Made by a program: the position numbers and the translations under genes | Part shown: piece after piece, positions 53,355-64,000 of the stretch | Position numbering within the stretch: the first letter of the stretch is position 1 | Layout of the letters: every line of letters starts with the position of its first letter | DNA from: Takakia lepidozioides | Lineage: Eukaryota > Streptophyta > Takakiopsida > Takakiales > Takakiaceae | Assembly: GCA_030704615.1 (NCBI GenBank) | Contig: CM060733.1 | Span: 52,514,001-52,578,000, forward strand | DNA: 64,000 bases | Direction: 5' to 3' | Notes under the pieces: generated by a model | Seen by the model: only the letters and a program-made list of their open reading frames with translations | Database searches by the model: none | Told to the model about the DNA's origin: nothing

Positions 53355-56300
53355 TTAAGGTTTGGACCCTTTCACAGCTGCTTGGTTGCTTTGTGTTGTG
53401 CCAGGGCTGCCGTGGCTGAGTGACGGAGCACCACCATCAGACATTGTGGGAACCATGCCAACACGCTCAAATAGGCCATGAATTTTGTTTAGAAGAAGCG
53501 TCTGGGACGGGTCTTCCCCCCGCAAAAGCCGTACAAAATCTGGACCCTGCAACTTCTCAAATAGGAGACGCCTCTCTGACTCAGCTTCATCCAAACGCAG
53601 CTTCAAGTACCTTCAATGTGCACCACATGGATATGAGTATTACTCATCATCTAAGAGTGGAGTCAAATTAGAGAGTCTTGGCTTCCTTGACTTTGAGATG
53701 AGGAATCGGATCCTACGGCATTTTGGCAGCTGGGAGCAGGTACTGTCAAGTCCAACTAATGTATATGAATGATATCCTGCGTCTCTTTAGTGCAGAAAAC
53801 TCTTATCTGGTGCCCTGACACTTTCTCCAAGAAACAAAGAAAAGGGACAAGAGGTTCAGGAGCAGGAATCTTTGCACTGTGCGTGTAGGGTTTTGCATTG
53901 CACCTGCCGGCGTACTCTTCTTCCACTTTTTCAGCCTTGGCCGACACTATTCTTTGAAGCCCCTCTGCCTCTCGCCGGGCTTCATCAGACTTGAACTGGA
54001 ACATGTCAGCCTCCGCCTTCTTCAGCCGAACAATCGATTCCAGCTCCTCTATTTGTTGTTTCTTCCTTTGCCTGTCAAGCTGCCACAAACATGATACTAA
54101 CTCTCAATGCCAATGAGTTGCAACCCTCTTACCCTAACTACAGTCATTCCAACCTATAAGAATCACTTTAAAGTTTCTTGTCTACTAAGCATCTCACATG
54201 AGGTTAGGGCTCAATTCATGAGTGTGGCAGGTGATACTGGTCCATGAATTGTTGATAAACCCAACAGCAACGGAACTCAGTATTTCCTTTGAACTTTCAT
54301 TTTAGGCGCTCCAGAACTTTCCTTTCTTACTGCAGTAACTCCGCCGATTCAAGACTGGCAACAGAGAGAGACCAAATGTCCAGCTAGTTTCCCACAACAG
54401 TACAATGAGCTACTTAGGTGCCCTAAGCTGATGAACTTCTGTAAAAGCAGGTGCAAGGCAAAGGACTTTTTTGGATAAATAGACTCCAGGATTCATAAGT
54501 CCTCCTTATCAACTTCAACTGGCGCCTCATTAAATCCAATGCCTGAGGCCGCCCACCATCTGGAAAATGATGGGCTCCCTCCCAACTTGGTATTGCTTTA
54601 GGGAAACTACCACATGTTTTCTGTGAGAGGGTTGCCTTCACCTCTAATATACTCAAACCAATCACAAGGCTATAAAGTATTTTGAATGATACTTTACAAT
54701 ACAACAACAGGAGGTCCACACATCACAGCCTACTATTCAGCGAGGGAGGAAAGAAGTAACGGAAAGAGGGCCCACCAGAAAAAGTACAACAACTACAAGG
54801 AAAACCAAAACAACACTCACATAACACCAAATGTAGCAGAGACGGAGTGCCTTATGCAGGTAAGATGCTAAAGAGAAAGGAAGAAAGAAATTCATAACGA
54901 TCGTGGAGGCCCATAGGGCCCTAGTACAACAACACAGAGGAACCACACATGTAGGTAGGTAGGCAGAGAGAATGGAGTCACAAGACGTTTTCTTTAGCCT
55001 GATGGGTAGACAGACAGACAGACAGACATCACTCCTTCACTGACCTGTAATTCAGCCAGCTCTCTTTTCTTGTCCTCAACCTCTCGATTAGACACCTCAA
55101 GCGCAAGGCGTGCCTTCTTTAGCTGAACAGCCTTTTCTTCAGCCACACTCTCCATCTTCGCCACAGCTTCTTGCACTACATCCACCATTCGATCACAAGC
55201 TTCCTTCCTATCCAAGGGTTTTCCCTCATCCGCTTCCCCATCATTCTTATCATCGGCGTCATATTCTGCAGCAGGAGAAGAAGGGTATAAGGCTCAAGTG
55301 ATAAAGTGACGATGAGTAAATGGAATCTCCAATGAAGAGGATAAACAATTTTAAGCAAAGCTTGTGAGCATACATCCTGAATCCAGTCCAAAGAGGAGAG
55401 TGACAATAGGTGAACAGAGGGGAGAGGCGTGCTTCAATGTAAAACGTAACAGGAAAAACCACAAACTACTGATCCAGTGGCTAATATGGGCTTATTGACT
55501 CATCTAATCTAACATAATATATAGAACAAGGACAAACCTTGAAAGAAGTACTGAATCTCTTTAAATGCAGTGCTGGCATCAATCCCATTCTTCAACTTGT
55601 CAAGAAGCTCCTCACACTTCCAGTACAACTGCTTCCCAGAGGTGTCATCACTCCCACGGAATATACGACGAACACAATCGAGCTCTCTAACAAGAGCATC
55701 CCTATCCCAGAGAGGGGCACACATTTTGAAAACATCCTTGACCCATCCCAAGAGCTCTGAAACATGTCCACAGGCTCTACATCTGAAAACTATTTCAGGA
55801 GAAGTCCCCTGGCGCACACCCCCTGCCTTCAGGCTGACTCCCATGGAGATTTGCCCCCCCCTTATTGCACAATCTGAATGAGTCCAATGGAGACAAACGT
55901 CACAGCCAACCCAGCGGCAAGTGTTGGCATCAAAATCAAACTTGCTACATGCCATGCACATGCAAGCATTGCAGAAGCCACTTGTGGTCCGACAGATGTC
56001 GCACGTGCATTCATCAGCTGGGAGCTGGCTTTGGCAGGCCATGTTGCGACAACGCTTGTGGAAGAAGATCTCAACGAGCGCTGTTTGAGTCACACTGATA
56101 TCGGGATGGAGGAATGCCAGGATCCCTGTCCTCAGAGCTACAAAGATTTCCAGCTGTGTCCGGTGGGTGCGCAGTAGACCCTCAGGGGACAGGTCCCTCC
56201 GGACTTGCAGAAGCTTCTGAAGTAGTGCAAATTCCTCTCTCCGTTGCATGCTCCCTAGAATATCCCTCAGATCTGCCTGCCAGCATTTATCAAGGATAGA

Positions 56301-59300
56301 CCATGTTAAACTCTCCTCCTCCTCCATAAGCTGTCTCTGTCTGTGTCTACAGGCTAATGCAAATCAATAGTGAGCAGTTTGTTCTAATGCATCAGCATTC
56401 ACAGGCTAGATCCAGGAATAGAATCCAGCAATGTCTGTTGGTTGCCATGACTAGCCCTTATAGTAAGCCATCATCAATCTTCTAACTGGAGAAAATGTTG
56501 CTCATCAACATTATGCATTTAACTATTTCAGGATGACTAAAGCCAGGGTCAGAAGCCCATGAAGCTATTGTCAAGATTCTTTCCCCCTTTCCTTTCTCCG
56601 AGGTATGCTCTCTGGGCCCCCTGTGGATGTTATAAATGTTTCTGGTTTCTGTTCTCTCTCTTGGGCCCTTTGGGCCTCCTGTGCATGAATGTAGTAAGAT
56701 TACCATTCCTTAGCAGAGGCCGTCAGCTTAAAAGATCTGAAGTGCCTTGCAGCCTACCTGCTTGAGGCCCATCCATCTTAGGGCATCACTTGATGTATCA
56801 TGAAATGGTCATTTCCATGTTCTACCCTGTCCCATGCGCCCGTGTGCATGTTATAGAATTACTTTCTTTCTCACCTACCTTTCTCACCTACCCTATTCTA
56901 CATAGATGCTCTGGAAGGATACACTGCGAAGAACAATGGAGTGGGGTTCATTTGGATGGGGGACCAACACAATCGGTACTTCTTTATGCCGACATTGTCA
57001 ACCTCCACAAGGACACCTTTGCATCCTAGAAGGTCAACCTCAACAAAACTAAAATCAAGGTTTTCAATGGCCATGCTGATCAGAGATTCCTCCTCAACCA
57101 GCAAGAGATTGTACTCATAAGACGTTGTTTGCCGTAGCCTTGTGGCCATTGACCCCGCGCCCAGTTTGAGCGGGAACAAAAGGGACAGAACCTACCTCTG
57201 TCAGGGGCTGACGTTGGTAGTAAGACTTACCTCCATATAAAGAATTAATCCGGGTTTTCCAGATATCCTCTAGAAATCCCTTCACACAAGCATCAATCTG
57301 CTGTGTGTGATTTGCCCAAAAACTAGGCCTCAGGAGGGCCTGGGCTTTTGGCTCAGCCTCGAGACTTTCAAAGTTGGTAAACAGGGGTACAGGCACAATT
57401 CCCTTAATAGATTTGAAGAGAGCGTCTCTTTGGTGAGAGAACCCCGGACAGTGTATCAGAAAATGAATACTGTCTTCAGATTGCCCACACAACGGGAATT
57501 GCACTCTCCCTTTCCTCTCTGCTTCTGTTTGCTGTTCAAAGGTAGGCTTCCTGCCCTGAGTTTAAATTTCAGTCTAGTGCCGAGAGTGGGTAGACCCTTG
57601 AGGTCATCCAAGATGTCCTCCCCCATGTCACAGACTGGAAACAAGTTCAGGGTCAACCAGCAAGAGATTGAGGTCGTGAATACCTGGGTCTGGTTATCCA
57701 CCCACCCAAATTTCAGACCGCATCAACTGCTATGGAGAGATTGACGAAGGCATGGCTGCCTCCATACGTCTTCAGGCTAAATGCAAACAAATATACCTGC
57801 GCCAGCCCCCACCAAAAAGTGGCTCTTCAACTCAGTTTCACCCCTGCCGCCACTTACCGCTGAGTTTGGGTCACTAGTGTCCCAGTTCCCTGGTGGGAGC
57901 GAAACCTGGAACCTCTGTAATCGTCTTTCCTCCAAGGAATGCTTGGGGCAGCACTGTCACAGATTTTAGATGCGGAATTAGCGTCTGTACTGCTTCAAAC
58001 CGAGGCCATCTTCCGACTTACAATCTAAGCCCTTCCACCCATATGGCTAACAGCCCGGGCCCTCACAAACTCTAGCAGACTAAAAGACGCTGCTTTCAAG
58101 ACCTGGTTTGATTGGGTCTCTAATATTTTGAGCACCGCAGACTCTCTCTTGCTTTCCCACTGGCACAAATATAGAAACCACCCTATCCTACGAGAAAACT
58201 GTAATTCTCTCAGGGGACATTCTTGGCCCTCCATGACGACGGAATCTTAAGGCCCAATTACCTCTCTGCAGCTCTATCTCCCTCTCTTATAAGGTTGAAA
58301 ATGAAGTTAGGCATAAAACTTCCCTGAACTTGTTCCAGTCTGTGACATGGGCAAGGACCTTAAGGATGATCTGAAGGGCCTACCTACCCTTGGCACTATT
58401 AAACTCAGGGCGGGGAGCCCACCTTTGAACAATAAACAGATGCAGAGAGGAAAAGGAGATTGTAATTGCCCGATGTACAGGCAACCTGAAGACAATATCC
58501 ATTTGATACATTGTCCAGGGTATTCTCACCAGAGAGTGACCCTATTCAGGAACATCAAGAACATGCTTCCTACACCTCTGTACCAAGTTTCAAAATCTCG
58601 AGGCTCAGCCTAAAGCCCTCGCCTGTTGAGGTCTAACTTTGAGCTGCTCACACACAACAGATTGATGCTTGTGTGAAGGGCTTTCTAGAGGATATCTGGA
58701 AAGCCCGAACTAATTGTTTCATCAAGGTAAGTCACACTACTGCAGTGAGCCCCTCACATAGGTAGTGCCTATTCCCTATGTTTCCGTCCAAACTGGGCAC
58801 GTGGGGCTATGGCCACAAGGCTATGGCAAACAAAGTCTTCTGAGTACTTGGGGGTCCTCATGTTGCAGGTTGTCCCACCTACCAGTCTCTATCGGCAGAG
58901 TGTGGGAGTCCACCCCCTGTGCCTTTGTCTTGGCTTCGTCCTCCAGTTTCTTGATCTCAACTTTAGCACGCCCCATCCCGACCCATCCACTCTTCTAAAT
59001 CCTGAGTTGCTACAGATGGATGGTGGATGGAGCATCCACCATGAAAAAGTGTCAAATAGGTGGCAAGCATTGAAGAACATTCCTTCTTTCACGGTCCTTT
59101 ATATTATGAGATCCGTGGGAGATTCTATTGTCTATTTCGAGATACCCAATCTCTCACAGAGGCCTTCCATTACAAGGATCAGAAATGCATAGTTGCATAT
59201 CTGCATAACGCATTCACTCTTAGACAAACCCTTGAGCAATACTTGTTTTTAAGCTGCTTGTGGAGGGCCCCTCTCTCTTTCTTGTTTCATGCATTCTGTT

Positions 59301-60677
59301 GTCCCATAAACTCTTTCAGCTTTCCACAGCTATAGCATCCCGTGCATAATGGTAACTCTAAAATTAACATTTTAGACACCCTTGAGTCTCATTGAAACTG
59401 AAAAAAAGAATATGATTACTAACAAGGTTAAATACATCATTTTTGCAAACCATAGGGAATTGCAAGAACAGCTGGACATAATCAATAAACTCCTCTGTAG
59501 ATTGGAGTGACAATGGATCATTTGGAAATGTACGAGGATGAACGTGTGACAACATCATCATCAAGAGTTGGAGGTGCTATGATCATGAGAGGTCCTTGGT
59601 TCAGTAGTTCAGCCTTGTTTGTGGGAGTGAAGAGATATCCTAAGGCTCCCTTGTAAATTTGACACCAGACTAGAGGATGGTCACATGGTCAAATCACATT
59701 GTTAAAGGCTGTCAGTAAATTAATTTGCTGGTACTGAATAGCATCCTTTGACCAGCTCGAAGCATAGGTCCACTGTATGAGGGATGAGAGAATTTCCAAG
59801 TGTAGAAAGCTCCCAAGGCCTACAGGATTTGTGCACTCAGACTATCAGGGCAGTGGCTTTGTTTCACTATTTCTATTGGTTCTGTTTTGTTCCGTCCCGT
59901 GGGCCCTTCGGACCTCCTGCCGAAAGAATAATCCTCTTTTTTTCATTCTCCCACGCACATGCAGGAAATTGCGCAGACTTAGAAATCTTGGTCATTGACC
60001 GGTGTGGTCTCCACTATCAATGGGCGGATCCACAAAGTACCAAGACTCGCACTGATCAATAAAATGAAACAGAGATATGTCTACAAACAACATACATAAT
60101 GGCCGTACCTTCAATTCGTCCAGGAATTCGTCCGGCTGCTCACGCATGCGCTGTGCTGTAGCGTCCAGTCCCTCTCGCACTACATCTCGCAGCTGGAGTC
60201 GATCCAAATTATTCACCCGGTGGACCACAGTTTGCTCCTCTTCTTCCTCCTCTTCTTCGGGAGGACCCCGTCCCGCTGTCATGTCTTGCTGTGACATATT
60301 TTGCTGTGGCGTGCGCAAAACCCGATTTCACGTCAAAACAGAAAACGAAAAACTTGCTCTAAGGACATCAAAACTACAAATCACATTGAAATCTAACATC
60401 CTTCAAAAGCCACATTGCCCATTTCAGCAGCTCTGCCAATTATAAAGGTCTTAACTCCAACATTCCATAATCTTCCCTCTCTAATGTACTCCACGGAGGG
60501 AAAACCCTCGCCGATTTCATAAACAACACTTCTTACAGTTGGCCATGTCTCCCGCGAACTCGCACTTTCTGACGGAGACGCCCGCCGCATGACGGCAGGG
60601 GTACTTCTCCTCGCAGGATCAGGCCCTGCGCGCCCGTCTGAGGATGCCAGAGATAGCGAGGTTTGCGGATGCGACAT
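53355..60677 (-). CDS. OBERON-like PHD-finger protein, six exons
   Basis: Exons in transcript order: 60,677-60,537; 60,303-60,109; 56,276-55,538; 55,265-55,045; 54,079-53,904; 53,610-53,355. All junctions are GT-AG and in phase, giving 575 residues, close to Arabidopsis OBE1/OBE2. Exon 2 has LQLRDVVREGLDATAQRM. Exon 3 carries the family's core: REEFALLQKLLQ, AFLHPDISVTQ, HKRCRNMACQSQLPADECTC, then a PHD finger with paired Cys and WTHSDCA. Exons 4-6 form the basic/acidic coiled coil (EDKKRELAELQ, LDRQRKKQQIEELESIV, YLKLRLDEAESERRLLFEKLQ). OBERON proteins are nuclear, bind methylated histone H3 through the PHD finger and support meristem and embryo patterning. Intron 2 is 3.8 kb and contains LINE DNA on the opposite strand. 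No disabling change was seen. Confidence 0.9.
56895..58830 (+). mobile_element. LINE remnant in OBERON-like intron 2 (interrupted)
   Basis: Plus-strand frames read GGPTQSVLLYADIVNLHKDTF (an RT YADD box that has lost one Asp), VNLNKTKIKVFNG and FLLNQQEI. After an insertion at 57,112-57,652 they continue VWLSTHPNF-QTASTAMERLTKAWLPPYV and, later, a CNCPMYRQPEDNIHLIHCPGYSHQR zinc-knuckle-like segment (58,440-58,550). The order YAD(D), then L-x-T-K, then a YLG/WL-like block, then C-x2-C/M...E-x2-H-x3-C is LINE ORF2. Many stops and shifts make it inactive. It lies antisense to the host gene and spans much of intron 2. Its 3' end near 58,830 (GTCTTCTGAGTAC) has no poly(A). Confidence 0.7.
57112..57652 (-). 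mobile_element. Second LINE fragment inserted in the first, 18 bp duplication
   Basis: The 18 bp word TCAACCAGCAAGAGATTG is present at 57,094-57,111 and again at 57,653-57,670, exactly where the surrounding plus-strand LINE frame breaks and resumes. The 541 bp between them reads on the minus strand as the 3' part of the same LINE family (MGEDILDDLKGLPTLGT, then FPLCGQSEDSIHFLIHCPGFSHQR and FWANHTQQIDACVKGFLEDIWK). It ends ...GTCTTATGAGTAC, matching the 3' end of the host copy near 58,843. It is therefore a truncated insertion with target-site duplication. Confidence 0.85.
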
Positions 60678-61285
60678 GGCGAGGGTTGCAAACACCTGCC
60701 ATGAAACACAAGCTCAGAGAAACACCAAGAGTATGTATGTACGAAGAAGAAGACGAAGAAGAACGAAGACTGATCAGATTACTGATTACTTAGTCTAAAC
60801 TAAGTTTATTACTTACCTTAAACTTTATTTGACTCCACGTCAATAATCAGAAGTCCAATCCTCATTTTAGACTATTTGACAGTAAGTGTTTTTGCTATTT
60901 ATTAAAACTTAGGACCGCTTCCGTCACGGTTCGGTGTGTGTGTGTGTGCCTCATGGCTGCCTTGGGGCTTGTAAGGGTTTTAATTTTTTTTCCCTTCAAT
61001 AAAAGGGCCCTCTAAGGAAGCCATGGAAGCCCCTTAGGAAGCTCTTTACCCCTCCAGAAAAACAAAAAATGGACCGCTGTTTCACGTTTATTTTTGAAAA
61101 AAAAACAAAGAGTGCCGGAGATCAACAGATGGAGGATCTCCTAACTTGTGGGTTTCTCCTCTAGATGTGGACGAAGACATCAACTCTAGGCACCCTAAAA
61201 ATTGCAATCTTGGCTCTGTTTGTTGGGGCATTGTGTTTCTGCTATACCTGGCCTAGTGGAGATCGTCTTGTTATTTACACAGTTT
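60678..61285. other. Upstream of OBERON-like gene, no other gene recognised
   Basis: Likely promoter and 5' UTR of the OBERON-like gene in the first few hundred bases, with a GAAGAAGAAGACGAAG purine-rich run near 60,740-60,765. A (GT)n run is at about 60,936-60,948. The phrase GCCTCATGG...TAATTTTTTTTCCC near 60,950-60,995 is related to 6,766-6,800, a repeat-family end. Confidence 0.4.
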
Positions 61286-61680
61286 TTTTTTAAATAAAAT
61301 AAAAAAGGGGATGGAAGCCTTGAAACTTTATAGCAGGGACAAAAGCCCGAAGAGTACATAGAGGAAAAAATAACCTCTAACGAGGGTGCCATAGAGGCTG
61401 ATCCAGGAAAGCAACGCTTCGAAACCAAAGGCCTAAGACAAAGAGTGTAGAAAAGCAGAGAGCAGAATTCTGGGGAGGAAAGCATTAAGGGGCATCAAAA
61501 CTGAGCAGCAGAATGTCTCGGAGCCAAAGGCCCAAGACAAAGAGTGTAGAAAAGCAGAGAGCAGTAATCAGGGGGGAAGCAATAAGGGGCATCAAAACTG
61601 AGCAGCAGAAGGCCGCGTAACTAGAAAACAGATCTAATCTGAAGCACATAAGAACGAGGCCAAGCAGCAAATCGCCACCC
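61286..61680 (-). mobile_element. LINE-type 3' end plus 93 bp tandem duplication
   Basis: An A/T-rich tail (TTTTAAATAAAATAAAAAA) is followed by GGGGATGGAAGCC, an AT stretch and GGAAAAAATAACC, the 3' signature of the LINE family at 45.86 kb. Further in, the block AAAGGCC(T/C)AAGACAAAGAGTGTAGAAAAGCAGAGAGCAG...AAGGGGCATCAAAACTGAGCAGCAGAA occurs twice, at about 61,427-61,518 and 61,523-61,610. Confidence 0.55.
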
Positions 61681-61844
61681 AACTAGTAACTCCCACGCTT
61701 TCTTTTCTGAGGCTCGTAAGCTTTTGCTACTGTTGCTAGGATGTTTTCCTTTGTTGTCCTGTGTGACAATTGGGTGGTTGTCCCCTTGATTGTTCAAACT
61801 TTCATGGCTTCTAGAGGTTATTTTTTTCCTTGTTTTTGTTTTTG

Positions 61845-61960
61845 GTGGTAAGTGAACAGGGGACAGAGGCCCTGATTAATTTTATTGTAGAATAAAGAGG
61901 AGACTACACATCAGTGTCAAAAATGGCTAAGCCCCTGTTTACCTTCCCAAGGTGTCACCT
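61845..61960 (-). mobile_element. LINE-type 3' end, further copy
   Basis: TTTTTGTTTTTGG is followed by GTGAACAGGGGACAGAGGCCCTGATTAATTTTATTGTAGAATAAAGAGGAG. This is the GAACAGGGG...GCCCTG plus AT-stretch signature in the same orientation as the four other copies in the window. The body is not recognisable beyond about 100 bp. Confidence 0.5.
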
Positions 61961-62094
61961 CCTCTCCTTTGTTGAGAAACCTACTCCCAAGGTGTTGCCT
62001 CCCTCATGTAACATCTCTCTTATTCAACAATTTCTGAAGAAAAAATAGATGAATTTTTAGGTGTATTATGGATGAAAGTAGATTTCGTTATTCA

Positions 62095-62165
62095 CAAAGA
62101 GGAGCCATACGCAACTAGCCGCTTGTTTATAATTATTGTGGGGAAAAAAACTTGTTTTTCAATGC
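62095..62165 (+). repeat. Repeat-family end shared (inverted) with 6.8 kb
   Basis: GGAGCCATACGCAACTAGCCGCTTGTT, a short AT stretch and GGGGAAAAAAA match the reverse complement of about 6,775-6,845. Element class unknown. Confidence 0.5.
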
Positions 62166-64000
62166 AATGTGGGCTCTGTTCCCTCTTGAAAAAATAGTCG
62201 CTCCTAGGTGTTTCCCTTAAATATATATATATATACTAATAATAAAAAATAAGTAAGAAGTCTTACTGAATAGGCCAATGTCACACGTTGATTCACATTA
62301 TCAATAGACATATTAGCCGGCCAGGCGAAGTTGGTCAATGCCAATATATCTGCAGTATTGTAATAATATGAAATTTGGACTATTAGTTTATGGTCAATGG
62401 TGTGGGGTCAATGATAGGCCGGTCAAAGTTTGGTCCCAAGAGAAAAGTCTTTTACCCCATGGTTTCCTAATATGCTTAAGTATGGTATTATTAGTTTTTG
62501 AACTTTCTGCAGGTTGATTTGGACATAAGCAATAATTTGATTAATTTCATGCTGGCAGGACATATATATATACACACACACATATATAAGCAACAACAAC
62601 AAGAACAAATTTTTAAAATGAACGAATGAATAGTTGTAAGGTGGATATCCTTAAAGGAGGCAGTAATATCAAGAGATGGTAGTTGGAAGTGATGTTGTAC
62701 GGCAATGAGGTTGCGAGTGTGGATGCCGCCTCTAGAGCTAGCGTTGATAAGAGTGATCGAGGTCCTCTTTGCCATCAATGCGGGAGCGCTTTCAGGTTTA
62801 CTGAATTCTGTGCTTGATTGATATTGTAGAGACGTAGAGACTCTTCCGAAAGATTAAGGGAACTCCACATTGCATATGTCGCTTTATGTTGTGGCCTTTG
62901 TGTTTGTTTCTGAACACTCTAACATGCCATTTTGTTTTGCAGATTGTGCTTCATGCTGCTATTGGCATGGCACATGTTGTAGTCCAGTCTGTTGGGATCA
63001 ATGACAGTTACTTAGTGGGGGGACAAGCCCTCTACTCATTTTTCAGAATCATGTAGCCGTGTGTTATTGGATTCCATTTTGGGAGCCTTAGAGTACCCCC
63101 AACGTAGGTACGCTCTGTCATTTCCACTAAGGGAAGTCACTCGGCATGAATTCCAAACTGTGTACGATAAAACATAGGGTTCAACAAACTCTTGAAATAT
63201 AAAAACTCTAAAAGATTTAATTTTAACGAAGGGTTGTGGTATTATGAAAATTACATTTATAAAAAAAATATGGGTACTTCTTTGTCTTTGTGTTACAATT
63301 TTCTTAAAAAGAATATATGGGAAGAAGAACAAAAAATGGGGGTTGTGGAGCTAGGATTTCCTTCACCATTATGATCCCTCTGGGTGGATGAACGTAAGTG
63401 GTGACTATGGATGAAGCATGAGCTAGATGAAGGTATGAGGGAGGTGGCGATATTCAGGCCATATTCGCCTGAATAAAATTTATGTATTTTGTTGTTTCAT
63501 GTGCATGTGCTGCTACTGTTTTTTCCCCCTCCAAATTGAACTTTATGTAATACTTTAAAGTAAATTTGGGTGCTAATAAGTGAATCTCGTATTTTTGATA
63601 ATGCAAAATAGGGTGTCTACAAAAAACCCGTATTACAAAATTATGTAATGCAAGGGTCCAAAAAAAAAAAAAAAACCCAAACAATATCCCCCAACTCTAC
63701 ACCCTTTGTGCATATGGTAACAAAATATTACAATGAGTGATCTCTCCGGGCATTTCCAATGTCATCCTGCCGGGCCGTTTCCCGGATCGGGACCCACCGC
63801 ACCTGCCAACGCTATATTTTTAGCGGAGAGAGACCTACGCCAAGGTCAGGGTACGCCATATTTTACATATTTGGCATACCTCGCCAAACCTTCGCCAAGC
63901 GTGCACGTGCACGCCCAAGCACTCGGGAGCAAGTCTGGTACATGCACGTCGCGCAAAGGTATCGAAGAAGGCGCGCTCTTGCTTTCAATTTCAAATTTGG
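62166..64000. other. AT-rich intergenic; GC-rich edge at 63.75-64 kb
   Basis: No supportable gene. Microsatellites (AT)n near 62,222-62,237 and (AC/AT)n near 62,562-62,588, and an A-run of 18 at 63,660-63,676. From about 63,750 the composition becomes GC-rich, with a G-box-like CACGTG (63,904-63,909, within GTGCACGTGCAC) and repeated CGCCAA words, which could be the promoter side of a gene beyond the window. Confidence 0.4.

Noticed and set aside
57112-57652. Twin-priming inversion within one LINE insertion
   Set aside because: The inverted part is a second copy of sequence also present further on in the host LINE, and it is flanked by an exact 18 bp duplication, so a separate insertion fits better.

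Overview
The window is eukaryotic nuclear DNA from a land plant. The evidence is spliceable genes with plant-specific architectures: an OBERON-type PHD protein, an F-box protein of the UFO/HAWAIIAN SKIRT type, a GLUTAMINE DUMPER-like membrane protein and an S-domain lectin receptor kinase. Genes are sparse: about three look intact in 64 kb. The rest is decayed mobile DNA (Ty1/copia, DIRS-like retroelement, LINEs, SINE-like units, TIR elements) and tandem repeats. A DIRS-like element and a ParB/methylase-like gene family that I associate with mosses, lycophytes and ferns suggest a seed-free plant with a large genome. That placement is inference.

Layout. 1-9.8 kb: copia remnants in both orientations, small repeat elements, and broken fragments of an organellar DNA-binding (OSB-like) and possibly a PRC-barrel/RimM-like gene. 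9.8-13.5 kb: a TIR element beside a DIRS-like reverse transcriptase/RNase H remnant and a gag-like ORF. 13.7-19.9 kb: a broken S-domain receptor kinase and a second kinase fragment. 21.5-35 kb: the most unusual region. A MULE-like transposase pseudogene (minus, 28.6 to 25.0 kb) lies head-to-head with a nine-exon pseudogene (plus, 29.9 to 34.3 kb) that joins a ParB-like DGNHR domain to a beta-class DNA-methylase-like domain. Between them, and again inside an intron of the second gene, sit arrays of 24-30 bp palindromes. In the first array their centres are about 85 bp apart and their orientation alternates. Compensatory changes keep the palindromes paired. 35.4-36.0 kb: a GLUTAMINE DUMPER-like gene. 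38.4-39.7 kb: nested TIR elements with a SINE-like insert. 42.2-45.6 kb: a complex array with SINE-like units. 45.9-47.2 kb: the 3' part of a LINE. 50.0-52.0 kb: an intact two-exon F-box gene. Its first exon encodes a segment strikingly like the LEAFY SAM-like domain. 53.4-60.7 kb: an intact six-exon OBERON-like gene whose 3.8 kb intron holds a LINE, itself interrupted by a second LINE with an 18 bp target duplication. 60.7-64 kb: repeats and AT-rich DNA.

The intact genes are unrelated housekeeping or developmental genes. The transposase-like and ParB/methylase-like pair may be two genes of one large mobile element. All nine in-frame nonsense codons I traced in the three long pseudogenes are TAG or TGA, as expected from C-to-T decay of methylated DNA.
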